DNA of 64,000 nucleotides from Legionella saoudiensis (GTDB taxonomy: Bacteria > Pseudomonadota > Gammaproteobacteria > Legionellales > Legionellaceae): the NCBI RefSeq assembly GCF_001465875.1, contig NZ_LN901318.1:33174-97173 (forward strand), in the 5' to 3' direction. Under the pieces are notes generated by a model. It saw nothing but the letters and a program-made list of their open reading frames with translations. It searched no databases and was not told the origin of the DNA. Positions within the stretch are counted from its first letter, which is position 1. Each line of letters opens with the position of its first letter. Below are positions 1 to 9,367 of the stretch, piece by piece. The translations under genes and the position numbers were made by a program.

Positions 1-2612
1 ACTCCAATCAACCCATCCATAATATGTGCTTTTTAACGACTATGGAGCGTGAAAACCTTAATGATTGGGGGGTAGGGCAGAACGAAGAATTACCCTCAAC
101 GTCCATTACTCAACTATTTGAACACCAGGTCATTACCCATCCTGAGCGCATTGCGATTTATGAAAATAACTATGAATTTTCTTATCATCATTTATGGGAA
201 CAAAGTGAAAAAATAGCGTCTTTTATTAATACGCTTAATCTTCCTCAGCAGACCTTAATTGGGATATATATTCCGCGAAGTCATAACATGCTGGCTTTAA
301 TTTTGGGAATTCTTAAAGCGGGTTGTGTTTATGTTCCACTCGACCTTCGATACCCTCTGCTTAAAATAGAGATGATCATTAACGAGTCGAAGTTAACTCA
401 TTTAATGACTATAGAAAGCCAGATGCCTGCATTGATGAATCAATTTGGACAGAGCGTACATTTATACAATGCAGAAGAATTGTTGGCACGCAATGAGAAT
501 TCTTTGTCGCTTAATCAAGACCTCGAAAATCCATCGGTGAATAATCCACTGGCTTATATTATGTTTACCTCAGGAACAACAGGAACGCCTAAAGGTGTGA
601 TGGTGTCTCAAAAGAATGTAATCAATTATTGCCATTGGTTTACTCAAAGTAATGGATTTACAGCCGATTCGATTATCGATTTCTCTTCTTCCTTAGCCTT
701 TGATTTATCTGTGCCTTGTACTTTAGCACCACTCTTGGTAGGCGGTGCATTGGCTATTTGTGATGAACAGCAAAAAATAAATCCTAAATTGTATTTGCAG
801 CATCTGAAACGATACGCCATAACGCATACTGAGTTGACGCCAGGGTATTTGGAGTTATTGTTGCACTATCCTGAAGACATTAAACAGTTAGGTGATTTGC
901 GCTATGTATTGCTTGGCGCGGATGTGGTGCATACAGAAGAGGTGACTCAATGGTTAGCCTTATGTCCCACCAGCACAATAGTTAATGAATATGGACCTAC
1001 AGAAACTACCGTTTCTGCAACTTCTTATTGTGTGACGGAGCTCAATGATTTAACGGAGGCCAGTGTTCCTATTGGCCGACCGGCTTTCAATAGCACCTGC
1101 TATTTATTGGATAAATATTTTAATTTGTGTCCTATCGGAATGATGGGCGAATTATATATTGGCGGTGCTCAAGTCACAGAAGGATACCTTGGAAAGCCTG
1201 AATTAACCGAGCAAAAGTTTATTAAAATGAAGTTCAATGAATTTGAGGAGACTTTATATAAGACTGGAGATTTAGCCAGCTGGCTACCTAAAGGCCATTT
1301 ACAGTTTTTTGGTAGAAACGACCATCAAGTTAAAATTCAGGGTTATCGCATTGAACTACCCGCTATAGAGTCAATCCTTATGAAACATGAGGCTATTTTT
1401 CAAGCGGTGGTCGTGATTCGAGAAGAGCGCCATAAAGAAAAGTATTTGAGAGCGTATATTGTTTCCGAAGACAAAAATATCAATACCCATCAAATCAAAG
1501 AGTTTCTGGCTTTGTATTTGCCTGCGTACATGCATCCAAAAGAGTTTTGTGTTGTTTCTTCTATTCCTTTAAAAGAAAATGAAAAAATAGATTTTGATAC
1601 ATTGGAACGGCAAGCCAGTATTTTGCTGGCGTATAATCCTGAATTATCAAATCAAGCACTCAATGATACCCAAAGAATTTGCCTTGAGATTTGGCAGAAA
1701 GCATTTTTGTCGCAAGTGATTCATCTTGAGGATAATTTTTTTGAACTCGGAGGCGATTCACTGTTAGCCTTACAAATCATTTCTGCCTTAAAAAGCCATT
1801 TTAAATTACCAATTCCCCTCTCTGTGCTGTTTGAGTACCCTGATATTATTTCGCTTGCTCATCAATTGGATTTATTGGTTGCGGAAGGTAGAAGTACGCA
1901 CGCTCACGCTTCTTCAAGCGTCATTAAATTATCATCGGGGCCTCATAAGACGCCCTTATTTTTGGTTCATCCGGTAGGCGGCTCGGTCTTTTGGTATCAA
2001 CAATTAGCTCAAAGATTAGATGGGAAATACACTATTTATGGGATAGAGGATCAGAGCATTAATGGTCATTTGCGCCGATTTGCATCAATTTCGGAGATGG
2101 CACAATTCTATTTGGAAGAAATCGATAAAGTATATCAAGGTGAGGAATATTGTTTAGGCGGTGCTTCATTTGGTGCAACTGTGGCAGTTGAGATGGCGAA
2201 TCAGTTAATGCGGTCTAACAAGTCTGTTACATTTTTAGGACTGTTCGATGGATGGGCAAAATACCCAGATTCGCTAATCAAGTCGAATACGATGGGGCTA
2301 TTGAGCAAAAATGAGGAGATAGGACAACAAACAAGCGAACATCTACAAGAACTAGAAGAGTATAGGAAAAAACTACTATTGGCATTTAAGCTTCCTACTA
2401 TTCGTTCCGACATCACGTTATTTAAAGCAAAGGATCTTTGGGATGCTTTTGTTCTAGCTGATGATCCTTTTAACGGGTGGGAGCCTTTTGTTGAACACGA
2501 GATCACGGTGCATGCGATTCCTGGCACACATGAAACTATGTTTTTTGAATCTAACGTGGATCATTTGGCGAATCTTGTGGAATTAGAGGCTTTTTCGAAA
2601 AGAAAACGGTGA
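1..2612 (+). CDS. Non-ribosomal peptide synthetase, C-terminal A-PCP-TE part (5' truncated by window)
   Basis: Final module of a modular peptide synthetase. Counting from the Met at base 24, the adenylation domain spans about residues 25-540. It carries the A3 loop FTSGTTGTPKG (near 181-191), NEYGPTET (near 321), YKTGD (412-416) and the hinge GRNDHQVKIQGYR (430-442). A carrier domain follows with GGDS and the phosphopantetheine Ser near 579. A thioesterase ends the protein, with HPVGG near 649, nucleophile motif GASFG (Ser near 715) and a catalytic His near 836. The frame is open from base 3 to the Met at 24, and the residues around it look like the normal linker after a condensation domain. 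The gene therefore very likely begins upstream and the first Met is not the true start. The thioesterase indicates chain release at this module. The substrate cannot be read with confidence. It may be chromosomal flank rather than part of the mobile element. Confidence 0.93.
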   Translation, partial: SNQPIHNMCFLTTMERENLNDWGVGQNEELPSTSITQLFEHQVITHPERIAIYENNYEFSYHHLWEQSEKIASFINTLNLPQQTLIGIYIPRSHNMLALILGILKAGCVYVPLDLRYPLLKIEMIINESKLTHLMTIESQMPALMNQFGQSVHLYNAEELLARNENSLSLNQDLENPSVNNPLAYIMFTSGTTGTPKGVMVSQKNVINYCHWFTQSNGFTADSIIDFSSSLAFDLSVPCTLAPLLVGGALAICDEQQKINPKLYLQHLKRYAITHTELTPGYLELLLHYPEDIKQLGDLRYVLLGADVVHTEEVTQWLALCPTSTIVNEYGPTETTVSATSYCVTELNDLTEASVPIGRPAFNSTCYLLDKYFNLCPIGMMGELYIGGAQVTEGYLGKPELTEQKFIKMKFNEFEETLYKTGDLASWLPKGHLQFFGRNDHQVKIQGYRIELPAIESILMKHEAIFQAVVVIREERHKEKYLRAYIVSEDKNINTHQIKEFLALYLPAYMHPKEFCVVSSIPLKENEKIDFDTLERQASILLAYNPELSNQALNDTQRICLEIWQKAFLSQVIHLEDNFFELGGDSLLALQIISALKSHFKLPIPLSVLFEYPDIISLAHQLDLLVAEGRSTHAHASSSVIKLSSGPHKTPLFLVHPVGGSVFWYQQLAQRLDGKYTIYGIEDQSINGHLRRFASISEMAQFYLEEIDKVYQGEEYCLGGASFGATVAVEMANQLMRSNKSVTFLGLFDGWAKYPDSLIKSNTMGLLSKNEEIGQQTSEHLQELEEYRKKLLLAFKLPTIRSDITLFKAKDLWDAFVLADDPFNGWEPFVEHEITVHAIPGTHETMFFESNVDHLANLVELEAFSKRKR

Positions 2613-2989
2613 ATTAAATGTACCTGTTTCTAATAATTACCAAGTCATAATGATTGTTCGTTCCTCGCAATAGTTGCTCCTCTTTGGCAACTATTTGAAC
2701 GTGGAAAAAGCAACCTTAAGGCTTCGGGTTAATATCATATTATATTATATTATATTATGTCATATCATATGATGGAATATGAATTGCAAAGGAGTATGAT
2801 ATTTTTTGCAAAAGCCCCCATTGGGACTCTTTGTATATAAATGAAGAAAGAATATCAGGATATTTTGATGAGGAGTAATCTGCTTGTACGACTAGCACTC
2901 CAAAACGTTTAGTTCAGTTGTCCTAAGTAAAACTTAAAACAGATTTAACCCCCACAACTAAGAATTTAATATCTTTAGGATAGTTGAAT
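2613..2989. repeat. AT-rich intergenic spacer with short tandem repeat
   Basis: This 377-base spacer has no supported gene. It holds a tandem run of a 5-base TATAT-type unit, about four copies at 2738-2758, followed by a CATATCATATG-like near palindrome. The Shine-Dalgarno-like AGGA at 2977-2980 serves the next gene. Confidence 0.6.
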
Positions 2990-5167
2990 ATGTGTATTTT
3001 AGAATCCTTATATGCTAAATGGACTTCTTTCAAAAAAAATAAGGACATTGAAAAAAGTAATAGAATTACAGATACATCCATTATTAATAGAAATCATGAT
3101 AGATTAAATGTTTCTGAATCGATCATTCCGCGAATTTTAAACATCATCAAAGATGAGTCTTATTTTCCTTTAACGATCGCACTTACGGGGGAATGGGGGG
3201 CTGGAAAAACATCTGTCATTAACTTATTGAAAAGTAATTTAGCCGAAAATAAAAATAACGTTGTTATTTCTTTTGACCCATTAATCGAGGGCAAACACAC
3301 TGTAAGCGAGTTGATCGAGTTATTTTACCTTAAAGTAATTCAGCAAGTTGCAAATAAGGCTATAAAGAAAGCGTTTAAAAAGCTTTTTTTATCAATGTTA
3401 ACAATCATTCGATTCAAAACAAGTTTGCAATTTACAGATCCTAGTCAAGGTGTGGCTTTAAGTTTGGAAAAGGATTGGGTTGCTGATGTCGAAAAGCTTA
3501 CTCGACTATGGGAAAAAAATGTTCAACAACTACCATCCCAACAATTCCAAGAGATAAACTCTATTTTATTGCGAAGCGGGATTAAACTTTATGTCTTTAT
3601 TGATGAGATAGACAGATTAAGTTCCGAACAGATTATCCCTTTTTTACTTTTTTCAAGAGTTATGGAGTCAATTGAGCCTTTAGTTTGTGTAATGGGCCTT
3701 GATTACAATAGAACAATTAGAAAATTAGTTGTGGAAAATAAATTAGGAAGCTCTAGTTATAATGATGTTAAATTCTATTTAGATAAGTTAATAACTCTTA
3801 CCTTTCATGTTGAGGCGACATTAGATAATCGTGTTGAATTTTTGAGTGAACTTCTAATAACGCATCATATTTGTAATAAAGAGTTTATCCACGAATATTC
3901 TCACCAGCTTCGAGAAATATGTTATTATTTAATCACGCCACGTGGCATTAAGAAATTTGTAATATTGGCTTCAGCTAATAAGCAACTTATAGATTTTTCA
4001 GGGAATAGTATTTTATTCTTACAGCTATTAGCCATAGAAGTTAAAAATCCGATCATTAAAGAGTACTTAGCAAAACATGAAAATATTTTACATTTAGAAA
4101 ATATTAAAAGTGAACCTGGATATAGTCATCTAATAAACAATCAAAAACCTGAATCTCAACAAGATATTTTAAACTTAAATAATAAGATTAAGAAAGTTCT
4201 TCTAGGAATTATAGATCCGAATCTTAAATTAACAGAAGCAGATTCTGTTGCTCTGAATGATATGACCCCCTATTTTATTACAGATCACTTTAATAGTAAC
4301 TATATTCTCGATATCTTAGACTTACCTCGTAGCCTACTTCATGCATATGTAAGAAATTTAAACCGATTAGAAGACATAAAGCTATATTTTGACTTTTTTC
4401 AAGGAGATTTTCATGGTGCGCTTGAAATTTTAGTGGATATGACAAATCAAAATATTGCGGCAGATATTTCATTGGCTTTGATGAAAAATATTCGCTTACA
4501 GCAAAGGCCGGAAGAGATTAATCTGGAAACCCTTAATAAGCTGTGGCTTAAAAAGGTAAATTACTCAAACGGAAGTCCTTATACACAAATCGCATTATAT
4601 TTATCCTCATTCGTTCCTTTGGAAAAACTAATAGATAAAACTAATTTACTTTTATCCGAATCCTTCATCATAAAGGTTCTTTCTGCTTTCAGTATTACAA
4701 ATAACAATGGAATATATAATCTAGATCACTTTAGTAGTAGGAATATAAGGTTCCTTGAAGGAAGTTTAGAAAATGTATCATTTAAAAATAATTCAATAAA
4801 AAATTTTACTAAAGAACAGATTATAGAAATACTTAATATATGGTTAAAAAAATTATCTTCTTCACTAGAAAAGAAAGATCCTAATCTTGTTGAATCAGAT
4901 AATTCGATAGGCTTATTTTATCGTTATATACAGTGGGGAAAGGCTCTTGGGCAAGACAACAGAGGGAAATTGAGTGAATATGTAAATAGTGTTTTGAAGA
5001 ACAGCACTGTCTCAGAGGCAACAAAAATAAATTTTTGTCAATGCGTAATCTCCGCGGGTGGCCTTAATACTTCTTTTCCTCAAAAAACCCCCAGGTATAT
5101 TATATTTGAGGAGTTTTTTGGTTCATCTTCTTTACAGTCAATCATTGAACATTACGCTGCAAAATAA
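2990..5167 (+). CDS. KAP-family P-loop NTPase
   Basis: Large predicted ATPase of 725 residues. Walker A is GEWGAGKTS near residue 70 and Walker B is LYVFIDEIDRLS near 200-211, the layout of KAP NTPases (PF07693). The start was placed at ATG 2990, because an AGGA lies 9 bases upstream; an in-frame TTG at 2984 would be too close to it. KAP proteins often carry membrane helices inside the P-loop domain; here the segment near residues 125-150 (AFKKLFLSMLTIIRF) is basic and hydrophobic but is not a clear membrane pair. The C-terminal half is helical and unassigned. The gene stands alone with long spacers on both sides. KAP ATPases are recurrent in mobile elements and defence loci, but no partner is visible, so the function is inferred only to the level of NTPase. 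Confidence 0.85.
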   Translation: MCILESLYAKWTSFKKNKDIEKSNRITDTSIINRNHDRLNVSESIIPRILNIIKDESYFPLTIALTGEWGAGKTSVINLLKSNLAENKNNVVISFDPLIEGKHTVSELIELFYLKVIQQVANKAIKKAFKKLFLSMLTIIRFKTSLQFTDPSQGVALSLEKDWVADVEKLTRLWEKNVQQLPSQQFQEINSILLRSGIKLYVFIDEIDRLSSEQIIPFLLFSRVMESIEPLVCVMGLDYNRTIRKLVVENKLGSSSYNDVKFYLDKLITLTFHVEATLDNRVEFLSELLITHHICNKEFIHEYSHQLREICYYLITPRGIKKFVILASANKQLIDFSGNSILFLQLLAIEVKNPIIKEYLAKHENILHLENIKSEPGYSHLINNQKPESQQDILNLNNKIKKVLLGIIDPNLKLTEADSVALNDMTPYFITDHFNSNYILDILDLPRSLLHAYVRNLNRLEDIKLYFDFFQGDFHGALEILVDMTNQNIAADISLALMKNIRLQQRPEEINLETLNKLWLKKVNYSNGSPYTQIALYLSSFVPLEKLIDKTNLLLSESFIIKVLSAFSITNNNGIYNLDHFSSRNIRFLEGSLENVSFKNNSIKNFTKEQIIEILNIWLKKLSSSLEKKDPNLVESDNSIGLFYRYIQWGKALGQDNRGKLSEYVNSVLKNSTVSEATKINFCQCVISAGGLNTSFPQKTPRYIIFEEFFGSSSLQSIIEHYAAK

Positions 5168-5282
5168 ACTGTTGAAACTAAACATAGGGTTTAACTTTTT
5201 AAAATTAGGATAGTGGCTTTATTCTTTTTTAAAGAAGGGGGGCAAAGATTTTCGCATCAGCACCTGATGGTTAACAATAAAT

Positions 5283-6361
5283 TTATTGCTTAATGCCCAA
5301 CGAGTACTCGTAGTTAATTCGCACACGTGTCCGGTCGTCTCGACTAAAATGCCGCACATAGTCTTTTGGCCAATTATTGCGGCAAGCAACTAGATAGTCC
5401 TTGGGTAACGGGCTAAATAGATCGTTAATTAGGAAGTGATAAAAATCATGATAAGCCTAACGGCATATTGCATTATTCCATTCCGCAAACTCATAAAAAA
5501 ACAATAAGTCATACGCTATTGATATATAAAATATAAACACCATTAATTTAGTTAATTATAGGCCTAGTGTAATGAAATGGAGGGAGGGGCATAACTTACC
5601 TGGGCTCGATATGATGAGGCCTTGAGGCTCATGGATTGTCAAGATTTCTGCATACGCATGTAAGCTTCGTAAAAACCTAAAGAACGAGGTGGTTTCAGGA
5701 TTAACAATAATGTTTGATTTACTGTAACGTCCATAATCTTGTAAATTCAATGAGGTAGGGAAATGACCGTACACGCGATGCATCGCGTTTGGAACCCCTA
5801 TATGAGATTGATCCCTTTCATTACATAAGGCCTTTAAAGCGCCAAAAAGTGAATTGGCGCAGAGTATATTTAAATGTCCATAAGTTGTAATAATTCAAAA
5901 TAAAATGGTGCCGTAGTGCCTCGATGAAAGTCATCTGAATTAGATTTAATATCCTTTGCGGTATATTTGTGATGAACTTCATTTAAATAAGCGATAACTG
6001 TTTGTCTCGATTCTGGCTCAAGTAAATTTTTTCCAGTTCCTTTATAACCAATAGTAAGGGGACCAAAAAAGTAGCTGTCTAAATCTGAGTTATTAGCTTC
6101 ACGGAGTTCATTAACAATTGATTTAATATAAATGGATTGTAATGCTTTAGACTTATGAGCGATTTTGTATTTAAGGGTAATAGAAGCAGGATGAGTTGCT
6201 ACAGCTAGTTGGGTGTCTATTTTATCCAGATTTTGGAGAATTTCGTCTGATGTGTGCGTATCAACAAATCCCATTGTAGCCCAATTGGCACAGCTTTGGT
6301 TAAGTTTTTCACCAATTAGCTTATAAAAAAAATTGCGCAATATGGGGTAGTGACCCCATTC
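5283..6361 (-). pseudogene. Broken gene of unknown function (three overlapping-frame remnants)
   Basis: Three consecutive minus-strand stretches read like one decayed protein of roughly 350 residues. The first runs from 6361 to 5870 (HEWGHYPILRNFFYKL... to LLQLMDI) and is open upstream of its only usable start, a TTG at 6340. The second continues in another frame through about 5875-5556 (YGHLNILCANSLFGALK... then NIIVNPETTSFF). The third, 5543-5283, includes WPKDYVRHFSRDD and is cut by an in-frame TAG at 5457-5459. The frame changes and stops point to a dead gene. I do not recognise the family. The pieces could instead be two neighbouring remnants. Confidence 0.5.
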
Positions 6362-6382
6362 ATGTCAAAATTTACGGTTTAT

Positions 6383-6595
6383 CTATAGGTCTTTCTTCAG
6401 CAAGCTACAGAAGCTACTCCTAATATATCCAGAACGTTCAAAATATTGTATGTGGCCTAGTTTTTTATAGAATTCAGCAGCTCCTTGAAATTCTATTGTT
6501 TGAACAGTCGCTATTTTACATTTTTGATGTTTTCCATGCTCATGGAAAGCCCTGAGTGAGTCATATAGACAAGAATATGTTGCAAATTTGTTCAT
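6383..6595 (-). pseudogene. GNAT acetyltransferase C-terminal fragment
   Basis: The 70-residue frame ends in a pattern typical of the C-terminal part of GNAT N-acetyltransferases: T-EFQGAAEFYKKLGH followed by a short strand and SLLKKDL. The N-terminal acetyl-CoA-binding part is absent. The start of this frame lies exactly at a copy of an interspersed repeat (6594-6636), so an insertion or recombination probably removed the 5' half. Confidence 0.5.
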
Positions 6596-6636
6596 TGCCA
6601 GTTTGGGCTGGATATGCGGAAACCCTAAATTAGGCG
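6594..6636 (+). repeat. Interspersed repeat copy R1
   Basis: A 43-base segment starting ATTGCCAGTTTGGGCTGGAT and continuing ATGCGGAAACCCTAAATT. Related copies lie at 21725-21767 (opposite strand) and 21915-21957. The shared core is ATATGCGGA followed by an AACCC-AT-rich tail. It is probably the end of a non-autonomous element or a REP-like sequence. Confidence 0.5.
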
Positions 6637-6828
6637 AATAAGGGCGCTTTTTAGGAAATAAAAAGGCAGTAAAATATATATCGCGCTCCAGGAAAATTCA
6701 TATAAGAGCGTTGATTTACTCGGCAAGATAAGAGAAGGTTTGGGGGCTTCACTTTTCTATTCGCACTTCCATGCACAAAAAGAGGAGAGCCCTTTTTCTC
6801 TAGGTGGGATTTTTGACTCCGACACATT

Positions 6829-7092
6829 TTAAGGATGTCCAAAAAAACCAGCGGTTAAATCGTCTTCAAAATCATTGTTCCATTGAGTTGCATAACCTCC
6901 TTGGTAGCATTTTTGTTTCTTGTTTGATAGTCGATCAACGGTTATTTCAAACTGTTTGACGTATAGGCCATTAGAATCTGTTTTGGTTGTATCAGTTATA
7001 TCTTTGTCTTTTAAAAGAAAATCATTTTCATCAAATCCATTTCTTCGAATACATTTATGAAAATCGTCTATTTCATCTTGTCCAATATTCAT
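6829..7092 (-). CDS. Small hypothetical protein (87 aa)
   Basis: An 87-residue acidic protein with a clear AAGGAG ribosome-binding site 8-9 bases before ATG 7092. The sequence has the mixed composition of a real soluble protein (MNIGQDEIDDFHKCIRRNGF at the start), no membrane segment and no motif I recognise. Its promoter side abuts a MITE-like element at 7110-7333, which may have displaced its original promoter. Confidence 0.55.
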   Translation of the reverse strand: MNIGQDEIDDFHKCIRRNGFDENDFLLKDKDITDTTKTDSNGLYVKQFEITVDRLSNKKQKCYQGGYATQWNNDFEDDLTAGFFGHP

Positions 7093-7109
7093 TTTTGTCT
7101 CCTTAAAAT

Positions 7110-7333
7110 GAGGTTCGGCCGAGATCTTTGTAAAAAAGGGTCATGTCAATACAGCGACACTGAATCAAGAGGTGTTTTGCCTATAATAGGCGACCCTGGA
7201 CAATATTAACCCAAATCGAAATGGTGGGCTTTGATATAAAATATCAAAAACATAGTATATCTACCGTATAGAGTGAATAATTTGGTTAAGATTTAATCAT
7301 GACCCTTTTTTACAAAGATCCCGGCCGCACCTC
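7110..7333. mobile_element. MITE-like element, 224 bp with 36-bp terminal inverted repeats
   Basis: Bases 7110-7145 and 7298-7333 are inverted copies of each other over 36 positions with two mismatches. The arm reads GAGGT(T/G)CGGCCG(A/G)GATC followed by TTTGTAAAAAAGGGTCATG. The interior of about 150 bases has no open frame. Long near-perfect ends around a non-coding core are the signature of a miniature inverted-repeat transposable element. No convincing target duplication was seen next to the ends. Confidence 0.75.
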
Positions 7334-7520
7334 TAGTTAAATGAATTAAAGATAATCATGGACTATGATTAATTATTGGTTTTTTTCTTAAAAGTACTAA
7401 TTCACTGTCAATGAGTCGAGAAATTTTTATTTATAAGGAAAAATTAACTTCTACTATAGCCAAGCAAAAAATTTAACAATTTTATCTCTGTGAAATTTTG
7501 AAAAATGAAAAGGACTTCGC

Positions 7521-8615
7521 ATGAAAAAGAAAGATGAATTTCGCACTTTGCTGACGAGTCTTTTTCAGGAAACCGCGATTTTTAAAAATATGTTTTATTA
7601 TCATCATGATAATCTCAACGAAAAATTTAGCAAAATTGTTGATTTTATTTCACAAAGGGATCTATCTGCATGCATAAACCAATTCGATCTGGAAAGTTAC
7701 TATAAATATCTGCTTAAGCAAAAAGGAGTCCATGCAATAAAAGGTCCCGAAAGAGATTTCGCTTTTGGCCTCGCTAGTACTATCAACTCGAAAAGATGCT
7801 CGGATGTCATAGAAAAGTTGGCATCTTTAAAGGGGCATGATTATAAAATAACTTTTACTATAAAAAATTTTAATGGGCGATATGATTTTAAAAGGAAACA
7901 ACTTAATGGCATTAAAATAAGAAATCGTGACTCGACAATACAAATTGTCTTTGATGCACAGGGTTTTTTCAATTTTGATGATGAAGAGTCCTTTAAATTT
8001 AGCGCTCTTCAATCCGCAATATCCACCATAAGAATGGTATTCGGGTATTTTTCTTTTTTCAAAAATACTCTATTTACAGGAGAGAATTTTGGGCAAGATC
8101 AAGAGTTAAGTTTATTAATTGAAAGTAAAATGGATAAAAAGGAAATTGACTGCTATAAATTAGATTTTATGTATATTTTTTATTTATGTCATGAAGAATA
8201 CTACTTACGAAAATATGAACTAAAACATTTAAATAAGGACTTTCTCATTTTTATTAGGAAAAAACCTTTATTAAAGCTTTCTTTTGAATGGTTTACCAAA
8301 GCTTTATATACAGATGAAACTAATGAAAAAATTCTCATGTTATGTATAGCAATTGAAGCCTTGTATGGAAAAGAGAACTCTTCTACACAAGGTCAAAAAG
8401 GCAGAGATACTTATATATCCAAATTAGTATATTTTATTTCGACAACAGAAGAAGAGCGAATTATGTTTACTAGTCAGTTAAAGGATCTTTTTAATATTAG
8501 AAATACAATAGTTCATGCTGATAAAAAGCCTAAATTAGAAAAGAAAGATAGAGTAATTAAAGAAAGTATAATCTTATACAGGGAAGCCTTTTTGAAAGAA
8601 CTAAGTATAATTTAA
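7521..8615 (+). CDS. HEPN-domain (ApeA-like) protein, candidate RNase
   Basis: A 364-residue protein whose last 90 residues form a HEPN-like helical domain. A helix LCIAIEALYG (near 277) and a loop with a cluster of K/R residues are followed by NIRNTIVHAD (near 325-334), which carries the R-N-x3-H motif (R327, H332) of HEPN ribonucleases. The architecture of a long variable N-terminal region and a C-terminal HEPN with the IEALYG helix resembles the ApeA-HEPN family found in anti-phage proteins. The gene is a singleton with a GGA-type ribosome-binding site upstream of ATG 7521, and it lies just downstream of a MITE. RNase activity and a defence role are inferences from the motif. Confidence 0.7.
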   Translation: MKKKDEFRTLLTSLFQETAIFKNMFYYHHDNLNEKFSKIVDFISQRDLSACINQFDLESYYKYLLKQKGVHAIKGPERDFAFGLASTINSKRCSDVIEKLASLKGHDYKITFTIKNFNGRYDFKRKQLNGIKIRNRDSTIQIVFDAQGFFNFDDEESFKFSALQSAISTIRMVFGYFSFFKNTLFTGENFGQDQELSLLIESKMDKKEIDCYKLDFMYIFYLCHEEYYLRKYELKHLNKDFLIFIRKKPLLKLSFEWFTKALYTDETNEKILMLCIAIEALYGKENSSTQGQKGRDTYISKLVYFISTTEEERIMFTSQLKDLFNIRNTIVHADKKPKLEKKDRVIKESIILYREAFLKELSII

Positions 8616-8635
8616 TTTATACGCCTATATACATT

Positions 8636-8733
8636 GGTTGTTCATCGGACACCTGTTTCAGAACTATGCCGAGAACATATCACTAGTGCAGCAACATTTT
8701 ATAAATGGCGAGCTAAATACGGTGGGGATTACC
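8636..8733 (+). pseudogene. IS3-family transposase OrfA remnant
   Basis: One frame reads HRTPVSELCREH and TSAATFYKWRAKYGG, the helix-turn-helix of IS3-group OrfA proteins (usual form vxELCRxHGiSxxTFYxWkxKYGG). Both flanks are eroded and no OrfB or terminal repeats are visible, so only a scrap of the insertion sequence remains. Confidence 0.65.
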
Positions 8734-8854
8734 ATCAATTCTGTAATTTAACAATTTATATACTTTGGGATGCGCTAATGACCGCAGAGCATTTTGATTG
8801 AGAGCAAAAAAACCAAAACTTAACTTGATTTGATTCAACATAAAAATACCTGAG

Positions 8855-9232
8855 TCAAACCATGCTTAGCGGTTTATAAGCATTGATAAATTGAAATAGT
8901 TTGGAATGCCGAATCCACCCATTATTTATTGGCTTACGAATATTTCTTCGTTCTGCTTGATTAAAATCATGAATCAAATAGTCAGGAGCATAAGAAATTA
9001 CAAGGGCTTTTCGATCAATGCATCGAATACACTGAGCAATCCAATGCTCATGAAAAGAACATGCCAAATTAATTAAAATTAAATCAAAATCGTTTTCTAA
9101 TTCTTTTGGTAGTTGTGGTTTATCTGCAATACGAACTTTATGACCTAGATAAGCAAAAAAACGCAGAGCTAATAAAGACGTTAGTGCGTTATCATCAATC
9201 AATAAGATATTGAGTACTTGCGTGCACTTCAT
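8855..9232 (-). CDS. Atypical (pseudo-)receiver domain protein
   Basis: A stand-alone receiver-fold protein of 125 residues. The opening strand NILLIDDN holds the acidic pair, and a conserved Lys-Pro follows near the end (IRKPIN). However, the strand that should carry the phospho-acceptor Asp reads FDLILINLA, with Asn in place of Asp. The start was placed at ATG 9232 (MKCTQVLNILL) because this fits the receiver family N terminus; the longer frame to 9367 adds about 45 residues without family character. There is no output domain and no kinase nearby. It probably works without phosphorylation or is decaying. Confidence 0.6.
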   Translation of the reverse strand: MKCTQVLNILLIDDNALTSLLALRFFAYLGHKVRIADKPQLPKELENDFDLILINLACSFHEHWIAQCIRCIDRKALVISYAPDYLIHDFNQAERRNIRKPINNGWIRHSKLFQFINAYKPLSMV

Positions 9233-9367
9233 GATAAATGAATTCCCTTTATAAACTAAAATCAAGGAAAGCGTACCGTGCACGCGACACGAGCAAAAAA
9301 GATGGGTAGAATCAGAGCAATCGTGCCACTCTTTGGACTTCCAACCCAAAAGAATAATGCCCTGCAC

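Noticed and set aside
2201..2527. 108-codon minus-strand frame inside the NRPS gene
   Set aside because: It is the antisense shadow of the thioesterase coding region.
2806..2832. Imperfect hairpin AAAG-CCCC...GGG-CTTT as an NRPS terminator
   Set aside because: It lies nearly 200 bases after the stop and has mismatches; too weak to annotate.
6651..6842. 63-codon minus-strand frame
   Set aside because: No ribosome-binding site or protein-like pattern; it abuts a repeat copy and is probably non-coding.
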